A DNA stretch of 21,103 bases from DASXTK01 sp036505485. Lineage in GTDB: Bacteria; Actinomycetota; Acidimicrobiia; Acidimicrobiales; VFJN01. The DNA lies in the NCBI GenBank assembly GCA_036505485.1, contig DASXTK010000306.1, positions 1-21,103 on the forward strand, read 5' to 3'. Position numbers and translations under genes: made by a program. Shown here piece after piece: positions 13,111-20,038 of the stretch. Each line of letters opens with the position of its first letter. Position 1 is the first letter of the stretch. The notes under the pieces are model-generated. The model saw only the letters and a list, made by a program, of their open reading frames with translations. It ran no database searches and had not been told where the DNA came from.

Positions 13111-13139
13111 CGGCACGCCCGCGGTGCCGGTGCTGGCAC
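13111..13139. repeat. Three alternating GGCAC/GTGCC half-sites in the STAS/receiver divergent region
   Basis: GGCAC (13112), GTGCC (13124) and GGCAC (13135) recur at 11-12 bp steps, so they lie on one face of the helix. The first two form CGGCAC-N7-GTGCCG. The array sits upstream of the predicted receiver promoter and may be an operator. Confidence 0.3.
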
Positions 13140-13157
13140 GAGACCGTTCCCTCCTCG

Positions 13158-13163
13158 TAGCCT
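13158..13163 (+). promoter_or_regulatory. Leaderless promoter -10 of the receiver gene
   Basis: TAGCCT ends 8 nt before the GTG at 13172, placing the transcription start at or next to the start codon. No Shine-Dalgarno precedes that GTG. Confidence 0.45.
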
Positions 13164-13171
13164 CGCCAACC

Positions 13172-13576
13172 GTGTCAGAAGTGTTGATCGCGACCGATGC
13201 CGACTGGATCTACGAGGAAGTCGACGCGGCGCTCGCCGATGAGAGTACACAGGTGCTGCGCGCCCGAAGTGGCCAGGAGGTACCGGACTTGGTCCGGGAG
13301 CACGACCCGGATCTGATCGTGCTCGACCTTCAGATCGGCAACATGGGGGGCATCGCCACCTTCCTGTACCTCGATCAGGAAGCCGAGGACGGCCGGCTGC
13401 CCACGGTGCCGGTGCTGCTGTTGCTGGATCGTCCGGCCGACGTGCCCCTGGCTCGCCGGGCCGGCGTGGACGGCTGGCTCATCAAGCCGCTCGACGCCTT
13501 CCGGATCCGCCGGGCGGCCCGGGAGTTGATGGACGGCCGCACCTACGAGGAGCCGTCGGGCCTGGCCTCGGTCTAG
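13172..13576 (+). CDS. Stand-alone response regulator receiver protein
   Basis: The 134-residue product is a single receiver domain. The acidic pocket is represented by Asp9 and Asp11 (ATDADW), the phosphoacceptor is Asp52 in LIVLDLQIGNMGG, and the conserved lysine is Lys105 in LIKPLDAFRIRR. There is no output domain, so it probably works by protein contact, as in CheY-like or partner-switching relays. The GTG at 13172 is chosen because the homology begins there and a TAGCCT -10 lies 8 nt upstream; the longer frame to 13082 is low-complexity and runs through the promoter region. The gene diverges from a STAS anti-sigma antagonist, so both may belong to one stress relay (inference). The cognate kinase is not visible. 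Confidence 0.88.
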   Translation: MSEVLIATDADWIYEEVDAALADESTQVLRARSGQEVPDLVREHDPDLIVLDLQIGNMGGIATFLYLDQEAEDGRLPTVPVLLLLDRPADVPLARRAGVDGWLIKPLDAFRIRRAARELMDGRTYEEPSGLASV

Positions 13577-13624
13577 GTCCTAATTCACCCGGGGTCGGTC
13601 ACAGCGCCGCGTCACACTTTGGTC

Positions 13625-14320
13625 ATGGGCGCTCTCGTCGACCATTGGCCCATCGCCGGACTGCGGTTGACCACGTCGCGCCTGGAGCTGCGCTGGCCCA
13701 GCGACGACGACCTGGTGGCGTTGGCCGAGGTGGCCGCGGCCGGGATCCACGATGTCGACGACATGCCCTTTGGCATCCCCTGGTCCCGGGCCCCGAGGGT
13801 GAGCTGGAGCGGGGGGGTGATCCAGTACCACTGGCGGACCCGGGGCGCATGGGCGCCTGACGACTGGAGTTGGAACCCCGTCGTGGTCTTCGAGGGCCAG
13901 GTGGTGGGCACCCAGGGGATGACCGGTCGAGATTTCGTCCTGCGGCGGACGGTCAACACCGGTTCCTGGCTGGGTCGGGACTATCAGGGGCGAGGCATTG
14001 GCACCGAGATGCGGGCTGCGGTGTTGCACCTGGCCTTCGCCGGCCTGCGAGCCCGACGGGCCGAGACCGATGTCTGGGACGACAACGCCGCCAGCCTCGG
14101 GGTGACCCGGCGTCTCGGCTACCAGCCCAACGGCGAACGCATCGAGGTGTCCGAGGACCGGGGTCGGCGCCAGGTCTTCTTTCGCCTGTCTCGGGACGAC
14201 TGGGAGCAACAGACCCGACCGGAGGTCGAGGTCGACGGATTGGCGCCTTGTCTGGCCCAGTTCGGAGCCACGGAACGGCCGCCGCGAACGGAGTCGAACC
14301 CGCCGCGCTCGGACCGGTAG
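13625..14320 (+). CDS. GNAT-family N-acetyltransferase (RimJ/RimL-like)
   Basis: The protein (231 residues from ATG 13625) opens with a LRLTTSRLELRWPSDDDLVAL strand-helix typical of RimJ/RimL-like GNATs. Near residues 119-130 it carries the acetyl-CoA pyrophosphate-binding loop (DYQGRGIGTEMR, a Q-x-x-G-x-G match). The following helix and DVWDDNAASLGVTRRLGYQPNG match the closing motif. The C-terminal 35 residues are Arg/Pro-rich and poorly conserved-looking. The acetyl acceptor cannot be deduced. A TTG two codons upstream (13619) is an alternative start; neither has a clear ribosome binding site. The stop codon TAG overlaps the TAGGCT promoter box of the tRNA gene. Confidence 0.88.
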   Translation: MGALVDHWPIAGLRLTTSRLELRWPSDDDLVALAEVAAAGIHDVDDMPFGIPWSRAPRVSWSGGVIQYHWRTRGAWAPDDWSWNPVVVFEGQVVGTQGMTGRDFVLRRTVNTGSWLGRDYQGRGIGTEMRAAVLHLAFAGLRARRAETDVWDDNAASLGVTRRLGYQPNGERIEVSEDRGRRQVFFRLSRDDWEQQTRPEVEVDGLAPCLAQFGATERPPRTESNPPRSDR

Positions 14321-14323
14321 GCT
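14318..14323 (+). promoter_or_regulatory. tRNA-Pro promoter -10
   Basis: TAGGCT lies 16 nt upstream of the mature tRNA 5' end and overlaps the stop codon of the acetyltransferase gene. The predicted transcription start is near 14330. Confidence 0.45.
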
Positions 14324-14339
14324 CTCGTCTCCACATCAT

Positions 14340-14416
14340 CGGGCTGTGGCTCAGTTTGGTAGAGCACTGCGTTCGGGACGCAGGGGTCGTGGGTTCAAAT
14401 CCCGCCAGCCCGACCA
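14340..14416 (+). tRNA. tRNA-Pro (anticodon CGG), CCA encoded
   Basis: All arms fold. The acceptor is CGGGCTG (14340-14346) with CAGCCCG (14406-14412), the D stem is GCTC/GAGC, and the anticodon stem is CTGCG/CGCAG. The seven-base anticodon loop TTCGGGA puts CGG at 14374-14376. The T arm is GTGGG/CCCGC around TTCAAAT. G follows the anticodon, as usual for tRNA-Pro. The discriminator A and CCA are encoded at 14413-14416. It reads CCG codons, which are common in this high-GC sequence. Confidence 0.97.
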
Positions 14417-14426
14417 TCTCGGTCAA

Positions 14427-14445
14427 GGCGGCCTTCGCGGTCGCC
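14427..14445 (+). terminator. Hairpin downstream of tRNA-Pro
   Basis: GGCGGCC (14427-14433) pairs with GGTCGCC (14439-14445) across a TTCGC loop, seven pairs with one G-T wobble, beginning 10 nt after the CCA end. No T-run follows. Confidence 0.4.
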
Positions 14446-14454
14446 GCATGGCAG

Positions 14455-14580
14455 TCACCGCAGGGTGAGTCGGACCACCGGGTACTCCCGGTCGGATTTG
14501 CTTTGGTACTTCGCGATGCGGGGCTGGGCGGCGGCGATGCGCTGGCACCGCTCACGCACGAAGCGGCCAGACCTGCTCTC
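14455..14580 (-). pseudogene. Possible gene remnant downstream of the tRNA
   Basis: A minus-strand frame is open for 42 codons and ends at TGA 14455. Its last 34 codons from GTG 14559 read like a real protein tail (IAAAQPRIAKYQSKSDREY, then a short hydrophobic end). No ribosome site or upstream body is present. It could be the leftover of a gene lost at a tRNA-linked junction, or a chance frame. Confidence 0.2.
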
Positions 14581-14593
14581 TCAAGGTGGTTCC

Positions 14594-14599
14594 GATAAT
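14594..14599 (+). promoter_or_regulatory. Promoter -10 of the PQQ-like lipoprotein operon
   Basis: GATAAT differs from TATAAT by one base and ends 9 nt before the GTG at 14609, so the transcript would have almost no leader. No Shine-Dalgarno precedes the start. Confidence 0.4.
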
Positions 14600-14608
14600 G
14601 TGACATGA

Positions 14609-16534
14609 GTGTTAGAGCCGGGGGGCCTCTGGTGGGGCGCTGCTGTGGTTCTGGTCGTCGGGGTGGGGGCCTGCGGCGGAGACGGATCGGGCGGGTCCGA
14701 CCGCGATGCGGGAGTTGATCGGTGTGATTGGCCGATGTGGGGGCAGTCCGTCGAGCGGACGTTCTCCTATCCGTGTGAGACGGACATCGGTCCGGACACT
14801 GTCGACGAGCTTCATCAGGCCTGGTTCTTCAACACCGACGACGCCGTAACTTCTACGCCCGCCGTGGTGGACGGGATGGTGTTCGTGGGCGATTGGTCGG
14901 GTCGGTTCTACGCCATCGACCTGGAGGACGGGGAGCTCCGCTGGTCGTACCGCACCGAGGTCCACCCACGGGTCTACGCCGGACAGATCGTCTCGTCCGC
15001 GGCGGTGGCCGATGTGGACGGAACCCGGACAGTGTTCTTCGGCGGCGGCAAGACCATGTACGCCCTCGATGCCGACGACGGTGAGCTCCTGTGGAAGCGG
15101 GAGCTGGGCCGTGGCGGCGACGACAATGACCCGACGGAGATCGAGAGCTCGCCGGTCGTCGTCGACGGCCTGGTCATCTTCGGGACCGATGTGCACAACT
15201 CGGCGGAAGGCGAGCCAGCGGGCGTTGTCGCGCTGGATGCGAAGACCGGCGCCCGTCGCTGGATGGCTACGACGGCGCCCAGCGAGGACACCGGCCCGGG
15301 CTGTGGCGACGTGTGGGGGTCGCCGAGCGTTGACCTGGAGCGTCGGGTCGTCTTCGTCGGCACCGGGAACTGCACCTCGGCCGAAGCATGGGGCAGGAAC
15401 AGCGAGGCCCTGCTCGCGCTCGACCTGGACACCGGCCAGCAGGCCTGGGCGTACCAACCCCATGACCAGGGCCTCAACGACCTCGACTTCGCCGGCGCCC
15501 CCAACCTGTTCGAGATCGGCGATCGTGACGTGGTCGGGCTCGGCAACAAGGACGGCGTCTACTACGCGGTCGATCGGGCCAGCGGCGATCCGATCTGGCA
15601 GCGCAGGGCGGCCGAGCCGGGGCTGCCCCGACCCAACGGCAACTTCTCGACCGGCGGGTTCATCGGGCCGACCGCGCAGGCCGACGGCGTGATCGTCGGC
15701 GGGACGGCCGTGGGCGGCGAGCCCTACCTCCACGCCCTGGACGCAACCTCCGGCGACATCGTCTGGCAGCAGCCCGCCTCCGGGCCGACCTACGCCGCCT
15801 CGACCGAAGCCCATGGCGTGGTGTTCCTCGGCGCGACCGACTTCACCTTCCGGGCCCTCGACCTGCACACCGGCGAAGTCCTGTGGTCGCAGACCATGGG
15901 CGGAGCGGTGTCGGGCGGTGCCGCCATCGTCGGCAACGATGTGATCGCGGTGGCCGGGATGCGCGAGCCCGGTGACAGCAACCCGAACCAGGCGGCCGGG
16001 GTCTACCGCTTCACCCTCGACGCGACGGACGGGTCATCGTCCACGACGAGCGCCGAGACCACCGTGTCCACCGAGCCGGCAGGACCGCTCGACCCGGCCG
16101 CGCTGGCCCAGCCCTGCGTCGCCTCGCCCTGCCCCCTGGGCTTCGAGCTGACGATCGAGCGGGTCGACGGCGCCATCGGCTCGGGGACCGTGCAGGTCAG
16201 CGCCGATCCGTTCCGGGTCGAGGTCCGAGCCAAGGGACTCGGTCCGCCCGAGCGGTGGCTCCGGCCGGGCAGCACCGCCGCCGGCGACGGCGCTCACGTC
16301 TACGGGGTCTATCTGTCACAAGGCACCGACAACCCGGTGGGCGGCTTCGTCTGCGTTCTGGACGAGAACTACGAGTGCACGTCCACCGACATCCCCACGC
16401 CGGGCGCCAGCTATGACCGCATCAGCATCCTCGCGGTCGACCAGCCCAGCGAGCTGCCCTCGATCACCGAAGGCTTCGACCGCCTGGTCACGACCAACTC
16501 GTTCGACATCCCGTTCGCCCCACGTGGCGGATGA
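14609..16534 (+). CDS. PQQ-repeat beta-propeller lipoprotein
   Basis: The 641-residue protein has a hydrophobic leader ending in VGAC, a lipobox with Cys22 as the lipidation site. The leader is unusual in lacking Lys or Arg. Seven blade motifs of the type xALDxxTGxxxW follow between about residues 90 and 430 (YAIDLEDGELRW, YALDADDGELLW, VALDAKTGARRW, LALDLDTGQQAW, YAVDRASGDPIW, HALDATSGDIVW, RALDLHTGEVLW), the number expected for a closed seven-bladed propeller. About 180 C-terminal residues form a separate domain with several cysteines. Relatives include polyvinyl-alcohol dehydrogenase-like quinoproteins and BamB-like scaffolds. The GTG at 14609 is fixed by a TGA immediately upstream. It precedes a second lipoprotein gene by 13 nt. 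Confidence 0.87.
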   Translation: MLEPGGLWWGAAVVLVVGVGACGGDGSGGSDRDAGVDRCDWPMWGQSVERTFSYPCETDIGPDTVDELHQAWFFNTDDAVTSTPAVVDGMVFVGDWSGRFYAIDLEDGELRWSYRTEVHPRVYAGQIVSSAAVADVDGTRTVFFGGGKTMYALDADDGELLWKRELGRGGDDNDPTEIESSPVVVDGLVIFGTDVHNSAEGEPAGVVALDAKTGARRWMATTAPSEDTGPGCGDVWGSPSVDLERRVVFVGTGNCTSAEAWGRNSEALLALDLDTGQQAWAYQPHDQGLNDLDFAGAPNLFEIGDRDVVGLGNKDGVYYAVDRASGDPIWQRRAAEPGLPRPNGNFSTGGFIGPTAQADGVIVGGTAVGGEPYLHALDATSGDIVWQQPASGPTYAASTEAHGVVFLGATDFTFRALDLHTGEVLWSQTMGGAVSGGAAIVGNDVIAVAGMREPGDSNPNQAAGVYRFTLDATDGSSSTTSAETTVSTEPAGPLDPAALAQPCVASPCPLGFELTIERVDGAIGSGTVQVSADPFRVEVRAKGLGPPERWLRPGSTAAGDGAHVYGVYLSQGTDNPVGGFVCVLDENYECTSTDIPTPGASYDRISILAVDQPSELPSITEGFDRLVTTNSFDIPFAPRGG

Positions 16535-16547
16535 CCGGAGGGCTCCC

Positions 16548-17711
16548 ATGACAACCCGCTCGCAGCACCTGCTCGGCCTCGTCGTCCTCGGCGCGCTCGT
16601 GGCCGCCGGGGCCTGTGGCGACGACGACGACAAGCAGGCCGACCGATCCGACGACTCGTCGAGTCCCTCCGAAGCCGCTGCCGACGCCGGGCCCATCGTG
16701 TTCAGCACCGAGGGCAACAACCTCAACGCCTACACCCCCGACCCGCCGTTCGAGAAGCAGACCGTCATCCGCACCGTCACCGATGACCCGGCCGGAGGCA
16801 TGGACATCAACGGCCAGATCTGCTTCTTCCCCGACGACCCCCACCGCTTCATCGCCGGCGAGGACACCGGACAGCCCGAGCGCACTCCGGGCTGGGGCAT
16901 CTTCGAGGTCGACGGCACCGCGGTAGGGGACTTGTCCGCCCGCGAGGTGGGACGTCTGGTCCCCACGTACCAGGTGGACGACGCCAACCCCGAGAACTAC
17001 GGCTGCGGCGTCCTCACCGATGGCCGGGTGGTGACCACGGACATCGGCAACCAGGTCACGGGGGATCCCACCGGTCAGCTGATCGTGTGGTTCCCGCCGT
17101 TCGACAGCGAGACCGTCAGCTATTGCAAGATCGACGTCGCTATCCCGACCGCCGGCGGAATCGTCGTCGATGAGGACGATCAGATCTACGTCACGACGGC
17201 GCGCCCTCCCGACAACGGTGTCCTGCGGTACAGCGGGCCCTACCCGACCTCGGATGAGGCGGCCGGTGGTTGCGGCCGGACCGACCCCACCGGCGCTCCG
17301 CTGGCCGACGCAGTCGACAAGGCCCGGTTCATCCCGGCCGACGACCATGCCCCGACTCCCAACGCCCTGATCAGGGCCGGCGAGGACGGCGGGTTCTACG
17401 TGAGCAGTGCCTTCACCGGCACCATCGCCCACTACGACCGTGATGGCGCCTATGTCGAAACCCTGCTGGCCCCGCCCCAGGGGGAGACGTTCGGTCCCAC
17501 GCCGTACAGCACCGGTTCGCCCCTTGGTCTGGCGGTGCTGCCGGACGGGACGATCTACTTCGCGGACCTCGGCCTGGGGCTCGGAGACGATGGTGTCGGC
17601 CCGCTCCCCAAGGCGGGAAGCGTCCGTCGTCTCGTCCCAGGAGCCGCGGCTCCGGAAGTGATGGACCGCGAGCTCGATTACCCCGACGGAATTGGCCTCT
17701 ACTACCCCTAG
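16548..17711 (+). CDS. NHL/SMP-30-like beta-propeller lipoprotein
   Basis: The 387-residue protein begins MTTRSQHLLGLVVLGALVAAGAC, a textbook lipoprotein signal with Cys23, followed by an Asp-rich linker. Blade-like repeats follow (GGIVVDEDDQIYVTTARPPDNGVLRY, AGEDGGFYVSSAFTGTIAHYDRDGAYVE, LAVLPDGTIYFADLGLG), as in NHL or SMP-30/gluconolactonase-like propellers. The ATG at 16548 has a GGAGGG ribosome site 5 nt upstream; the longer frame to 16413 lies inside the previous gene. The 13-nt gap to the PQQ-like lipoprotein means one operon. The two are probably surface-exposed partners, for example in electron transfer or substrate handling (inference). Catalytic residues cannot be assigned. Confidence 0.82.
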   Translation: MTTRSQHLLGLVVLGALVAAGACGDDDDKQADRSDDSSSPSEAAADAGPIVFSTEGNNLNAYTPDPPFEKQTVIRTVTDDPAGGMDINGQICFFPDDPHRFIAGEDTGQPERTPGWGIFEVDGTAVGDLSAREVGRLVPTYQVDDANPENYGCGVLTDGRVVTTDIGNQVTGDPTGQLIVWFPPFDSETVSYCKIDVAIPTAGGIVVDEDDQIYVTTARPPDNGVLRYSGPYPTSDEAAGGCGRTDPTGAPLADAVDKARFIPADDHAPTPNALIRAGEDGGFYVSSAFTGTIAHYDRDGAYVETLLAPPQGETFGPTPYSTGSPLGLAVLPDGTIYFADLGLGLGDDGVGPLPKAGSVRRLVPGAAAPEVMDRELDYPDGIGLYYP

Positions 17712-17736
17712 TGCGTTGGTCAGCGGAGCGGAGCCG

Positions 17737-17760
17737 GGGGATCGGGGTCCTACGATCCCC
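17737..17760. repeat. 8-bp inverted repeat overlapping the PIMT-gene -10 box
   Basis: GGGGATCG (17737-17744) and CGATCCCC (17753-17760) are exact inverted copies around GGGTCCTA. The right arm contains the TACGAT -10 (17751-17756) for the gene starting at 17763. It may be an operator, or a hairpin ending the upstream lipoprotein mRNA. Confidence 0.5.
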
Positions 17761-17762
17761 TG

Positions 17763-18689
17763 ATGGTCGATGGTGCCGAGGGGCTGAGCGCGCAGCTCCG
17801 ACGGCGGCTGGTCGAGCATCTGTGGCGCAATCGGTTGCTCCACGATCGCAGGGTGGCCCGGGCATTCCTGGCGGTGCCGCGCGAAGCCTTCCTGCCCGAG
17901 ACCATGCAGCGGTTCGGTCTGACCGCGGTCTACCGGGACGACGCCATCGTCACCCGGCGGGATCCGGACAGCCGCATCCCGCTCTCGTCGTCCTCCCAGC
18001 CGGCCATCATGGCCCTGATGCTGGAGATGCTCGATGTCCGCCTCGGGCATCGGGTCCTGGAGATCGGGGCCGGTACCGGCTACAACGCCGCCCTGCTCGG
18101 GCTGCTGGTCGGCCCCGAGGACGGACTGGTCGTCACTGTCGACATCGACCTCCAGATCGCCCGCCAGGCCGCGGCGGCGTTGCGGTCGGTGGGATCCCGG
18201 GCCCACGTGGTGGCGGGTGACGGTGCGGTCGGGATGCCCGGGCTGGCTGCGTCCAGGGATGCGTTGGCCGATCGGATCGAGGTCACGGCCAGCAGCGCCG
18301 CGGTGCCAAGGGCCTGGTACGACCAGCTGGCCGATGATGGCCTGTTGGTCGTACCGATCCGTCTCAGCGACCAGATCGAGCGGGCCCACGCCGTCACGTG
18401 CCTGCGCAAGGTGGCGGGCGGGTTCAGGTCGCAGACGGTGATCGCCGGTGGGTTCATGCCGTTGCGCCGGAGCGACGGCTCGCCGTTCGATCCCACCGGC
18501 CGGACCCCGCCGCAGCAGCCGGACAGCCCGATCCTGGACGGCGGTGGCCGTAGCCCGGTCGGCGCCTTCGGCCGGGACCAGATGGATCGCCTGATCATCA
18601 GCGTGACCTACGGCGCCGATCCTCCGCCGGCCCGCTGGCGCTTCGACCGCGGGGACCACTGGATCGGCGTCGGGCTCCAAGGGGAGTGA
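17763..18689 (+). CDS. Protein-L-isoaspartate O-methyltransferase family protein
   Basis: The 308-residue protein shows the PIMT order: AFLAVPREAFLPE (about 34-46), IPLSSSSQPAIMALMLEML (72-90), then the SAM-binding motif VLEIGAGTGYNAALL at 98-112 with the acidic strand end VVTVDID. A later GDGAVGMPG and the strand LVVPIRL complete the Rossmann core. The C-terminal third is longer than in standard 210-220 residue PIMTs, as in other actinobacterial members. PIMTs repair isoaspartyl residues in aged proteins using S-adenosylmethionine, but some relatives modify peptides, so the substrate is open. The ATG at 17763 lies 6 nt after TACGAT with no Shine-Dalgarno, consistent with leaderless expression. 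Confidence 0.85.
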   Translation: MVDGAEGLSAQLRRRLVEHLWRNRLLHDRRVARAFLAVPREAFLPETMQRFGLTAVYRDDAIVTRRDPDSRIPLSSSSQPAIMALMLEMLDVRLGHRVLEIGAGTGYNAALLGLLVGPEDGLVVTVDIDLQIARQAAAALRSVGSRAHVVAGDGAVGMPGLAASRDALADRIEVTASSAAVPRAWYDQLADDGLLVVPIRLSDQIERAHAVTCLRKVAGGFRSQTVIAGGFMPLRRSDGSPFDPTGRTPPQQPDSPILDGGGRSPVGAFGRDQMDRLIISVTYGADPPPARWRFDRGDHWIGVGLQGE

Positions 18690-18707
18690 CCGAGTGACCC
18701 CACCCAC

Positions 18708-18713
18708 CTACGC
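18708..18713 (+). promoter_or_regulatory. Candidate leaderless promoter -10 of the MazG gene
   Basis: TACGCT ends 8 nt before the GTG at 18722, in the 32-nt gap after the methyltransferase stop. No Shine-Dalgarno precedes that GTG. Confidence 0.35.
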
Positions 18714-18721
18714 TCCCCGGC

Positions 18722-19009
18722 GTGGATCTCGTGGTGTTCCAGCAGCTCATGGCCGACACGTACGGCGTTCGCGATCGGTCGCGCGGGGTTCCTGCCACCA
18801 TCGCCTGGCTGGTCGAGGAGGTGGGGGAGCTGGCCCAGGCCGTCCGCAAGGGCGACCGGGATCAGCAGGTCCACGAGCTCGGCGATGTCCTGGCCTGGCT
18901 GGCGTCCCTCGCCGGCCAGCTCGACCTCAGCCTCGACGAAGCGGCCGCCCGCTATGCCGGTGGATGTCCGTCCTGCGGCGCGAAGCCCTGCGTCTGCCCT
19001 CAGGTCTGA
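18722..19009 (+). CDS. MazG-type nucleotide pyrophosphohydrolase
   Basis: The 95-residue protein has the all-alpha NTP pyrophosphohydrolase metal site: EEVGEL at 32-37 (Glu32, Glu33, Glu36) and HELGDVLAWL at 51-60 (Glu52, Asp55), giving the E-x-x-E...E-x-x-D pattern. These enzymes hydrolyse NTP or dNTP to the monophosphate and pyrophosphate, often removing aberrant nucleotides. The C-terminus carries four cysteines (82, 85, 90, 92; CPSCGAKPCVCP), a likely small zinc site found in a subset of short MazG proteins. The GTG at 18722 is supported by the homology start. Its last 10 bases overlap the 3' end of asd on the opposite strand, so the two transcripts must overlap. Confidence 0.88.
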   Translation: MDLVVFQQLMADTYGVRDRSRGVPATIAWLVEEVGELAQAVRKGDRDQQVHELGDVLAWLASLAGQLDLSLDEAAARYAGGCPSCGAKPCVCPQV

Positions 19010-20025
19010 CGGGCGATTAGCAGCTCGGCGATCTGCACTGCGTTCAATGCTGCGCCCTTGCGGAGGTTGTCGTTGGACACGAACAGCGCCAACCCGTGCT
19101 CGACCGTGGGATCCCGGCGGATCCGGCCCACGAACGATGGATCCCGGCCGGCGGCCAGCAATGGGGTGGGGATATCGGCGAGCGCGACACCCGGCGCTTT
19201 GGCCAGCAGCTCAGCAGCTCGCTCCGGGGTCAGGTCGCGCTCGAGCTCGGCGTTGATCGACAACGAGTGCCCGGTGAACACCGGCACCCGCACGCAGGTC
19301 CCGGAGATCGGCAGGTCGGGGAGCCCCAGGATCTTGCGACTCTCGTCGCGGAGCTTCTGCTCCTCGTCGGTCTCGCCGCTGCCGTCGTCCACGATCGATC
19401 CGGCCAGGGGCAGCACGTTGAAGGCCACGGGACCGGCGAACCTCACCGCGGGCGGGAACTCCACCGCGCTGCCGTCGAAGGTGAGGGCCCGGGCCTGGTC
19501 GGCCACCTTACGGACCTGCTCGTCCAGCTCGGCCGCCCCCGCGAGCCCGTCGCCCGAGGTGGCCTGATAGGTGCTGATCACCAGCCGCCGGAGTCCGGCG
19601 GCACGGTGCAAGACCGCGAGCACCGGCATGGCCGCCATCGTGGTGCAGTTCGGGTTGGCCACGATGCCCTTGGGGATGTGGTCGAGGGCGTCGGGGTTGA
19701 CCTCGGACACCACCAATGGCACGTCGGGATCCATGCGCCAGGCCGACGAGTTGTCGACCACGATGGCGCCGGCCGCAGCCACCCGGGGAGCCAGCTCCAG
19801 CGAGGTCGTCTTGCCCGCCGAGAACAGGGCGAGGTCGAGACCGGAGTAGTCCGCGGTGGCCGCATCCTCGACGACGATCTCGCCGTCGTCCCAGGGCAGG
19901 GTGCGGCCCGCAGACCGCGATGAGGCGAAGAGCCGCAGCTCATCGACGGGGAAGCCGCGCTGGGCCAGCACGTCACGCATGACACCGCCCACCTGGCCGG
20001 TGGCGCCTACCACTCCGACACGCAT
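19000..20025 (-). CDS. asd: Aspartate-semialdehyde dehydrogenase
   Basis: The 341-residue protein is full length. It has the NADP-binding GATGQVG at 7-13, VDNSSAWRMDPDVPLVVSEVNP, the active-site Cys127 in NPNCTTMAAMPVL, and the catalytic-histidine segment TCVRVPVFTGHSLSINAE. The enzyme reduces aspartyl phosphate to aspartate semialdehyde, the branch-point precursor of lysine/diaminopimelate, threonine and methionine. The ATG at 20025 has a GGAAGGAG Shine-Dalgarno about 5 nt upstream. It follows the aspartate kinase gene by 13 nt, so the first two pathway enzymes are co-transcribed. The 3' end overlaps the MazG gene on the other strand by 10 bp. Confidence 0.97.
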   Translation of the reverse strand: MRVGVVGATGQVGGVMRDVLAQRGFPVDELRLFASSRSAGRTLPWDDGEIVVEDAATADYSGLDLALFSAGKTTSLELAPRVAAAGAIVVDNSSAWRMDPDVPLVVSEVNPDALDHIPKGIVANPNCTTMAAMPVLAVLHRAAGLRRLVISTYQATSGDGLAGAAELDEQVRKVADQARALTFDGSAVEFPPAVRFAGPVAFNVLPLAGSIVDDGSGETDEEQKLRDESRKILGLPDLPISGTCVRVPVFTGHSLSINAELERDLTPERAAELLAKAPGVALADIPTPLLAAGRDPSFVGRIRRDPTVEHGLALFVSNDNLRKGAALNAVQIAELLIARQT

Positions 20026-20038
20026 GCTCGCTCCTTCC

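Noticed and set aside
13054..13116. Longer start for the STAS protein at 13116
   Set aside because: The added residues are non-conserved and include the Shine-Dalgarno and -10 region that serve GTG 13053.
14340..14416. An att site duplicating the tRNA 3' end
   Set aside because: I looked for a second copy of the T-arm/acceptor sequence in the window and saw none; no integrase is present.
16488..18707. A 739-codon minus-strand open frame
   Set aside because: It runs antisense to two lipoproteins and a PIMT gene with clear motifs. Its own translation is low-complexity (Gly/Arg/Val/Asp), as expected of antisense frames in high-GC DNA.
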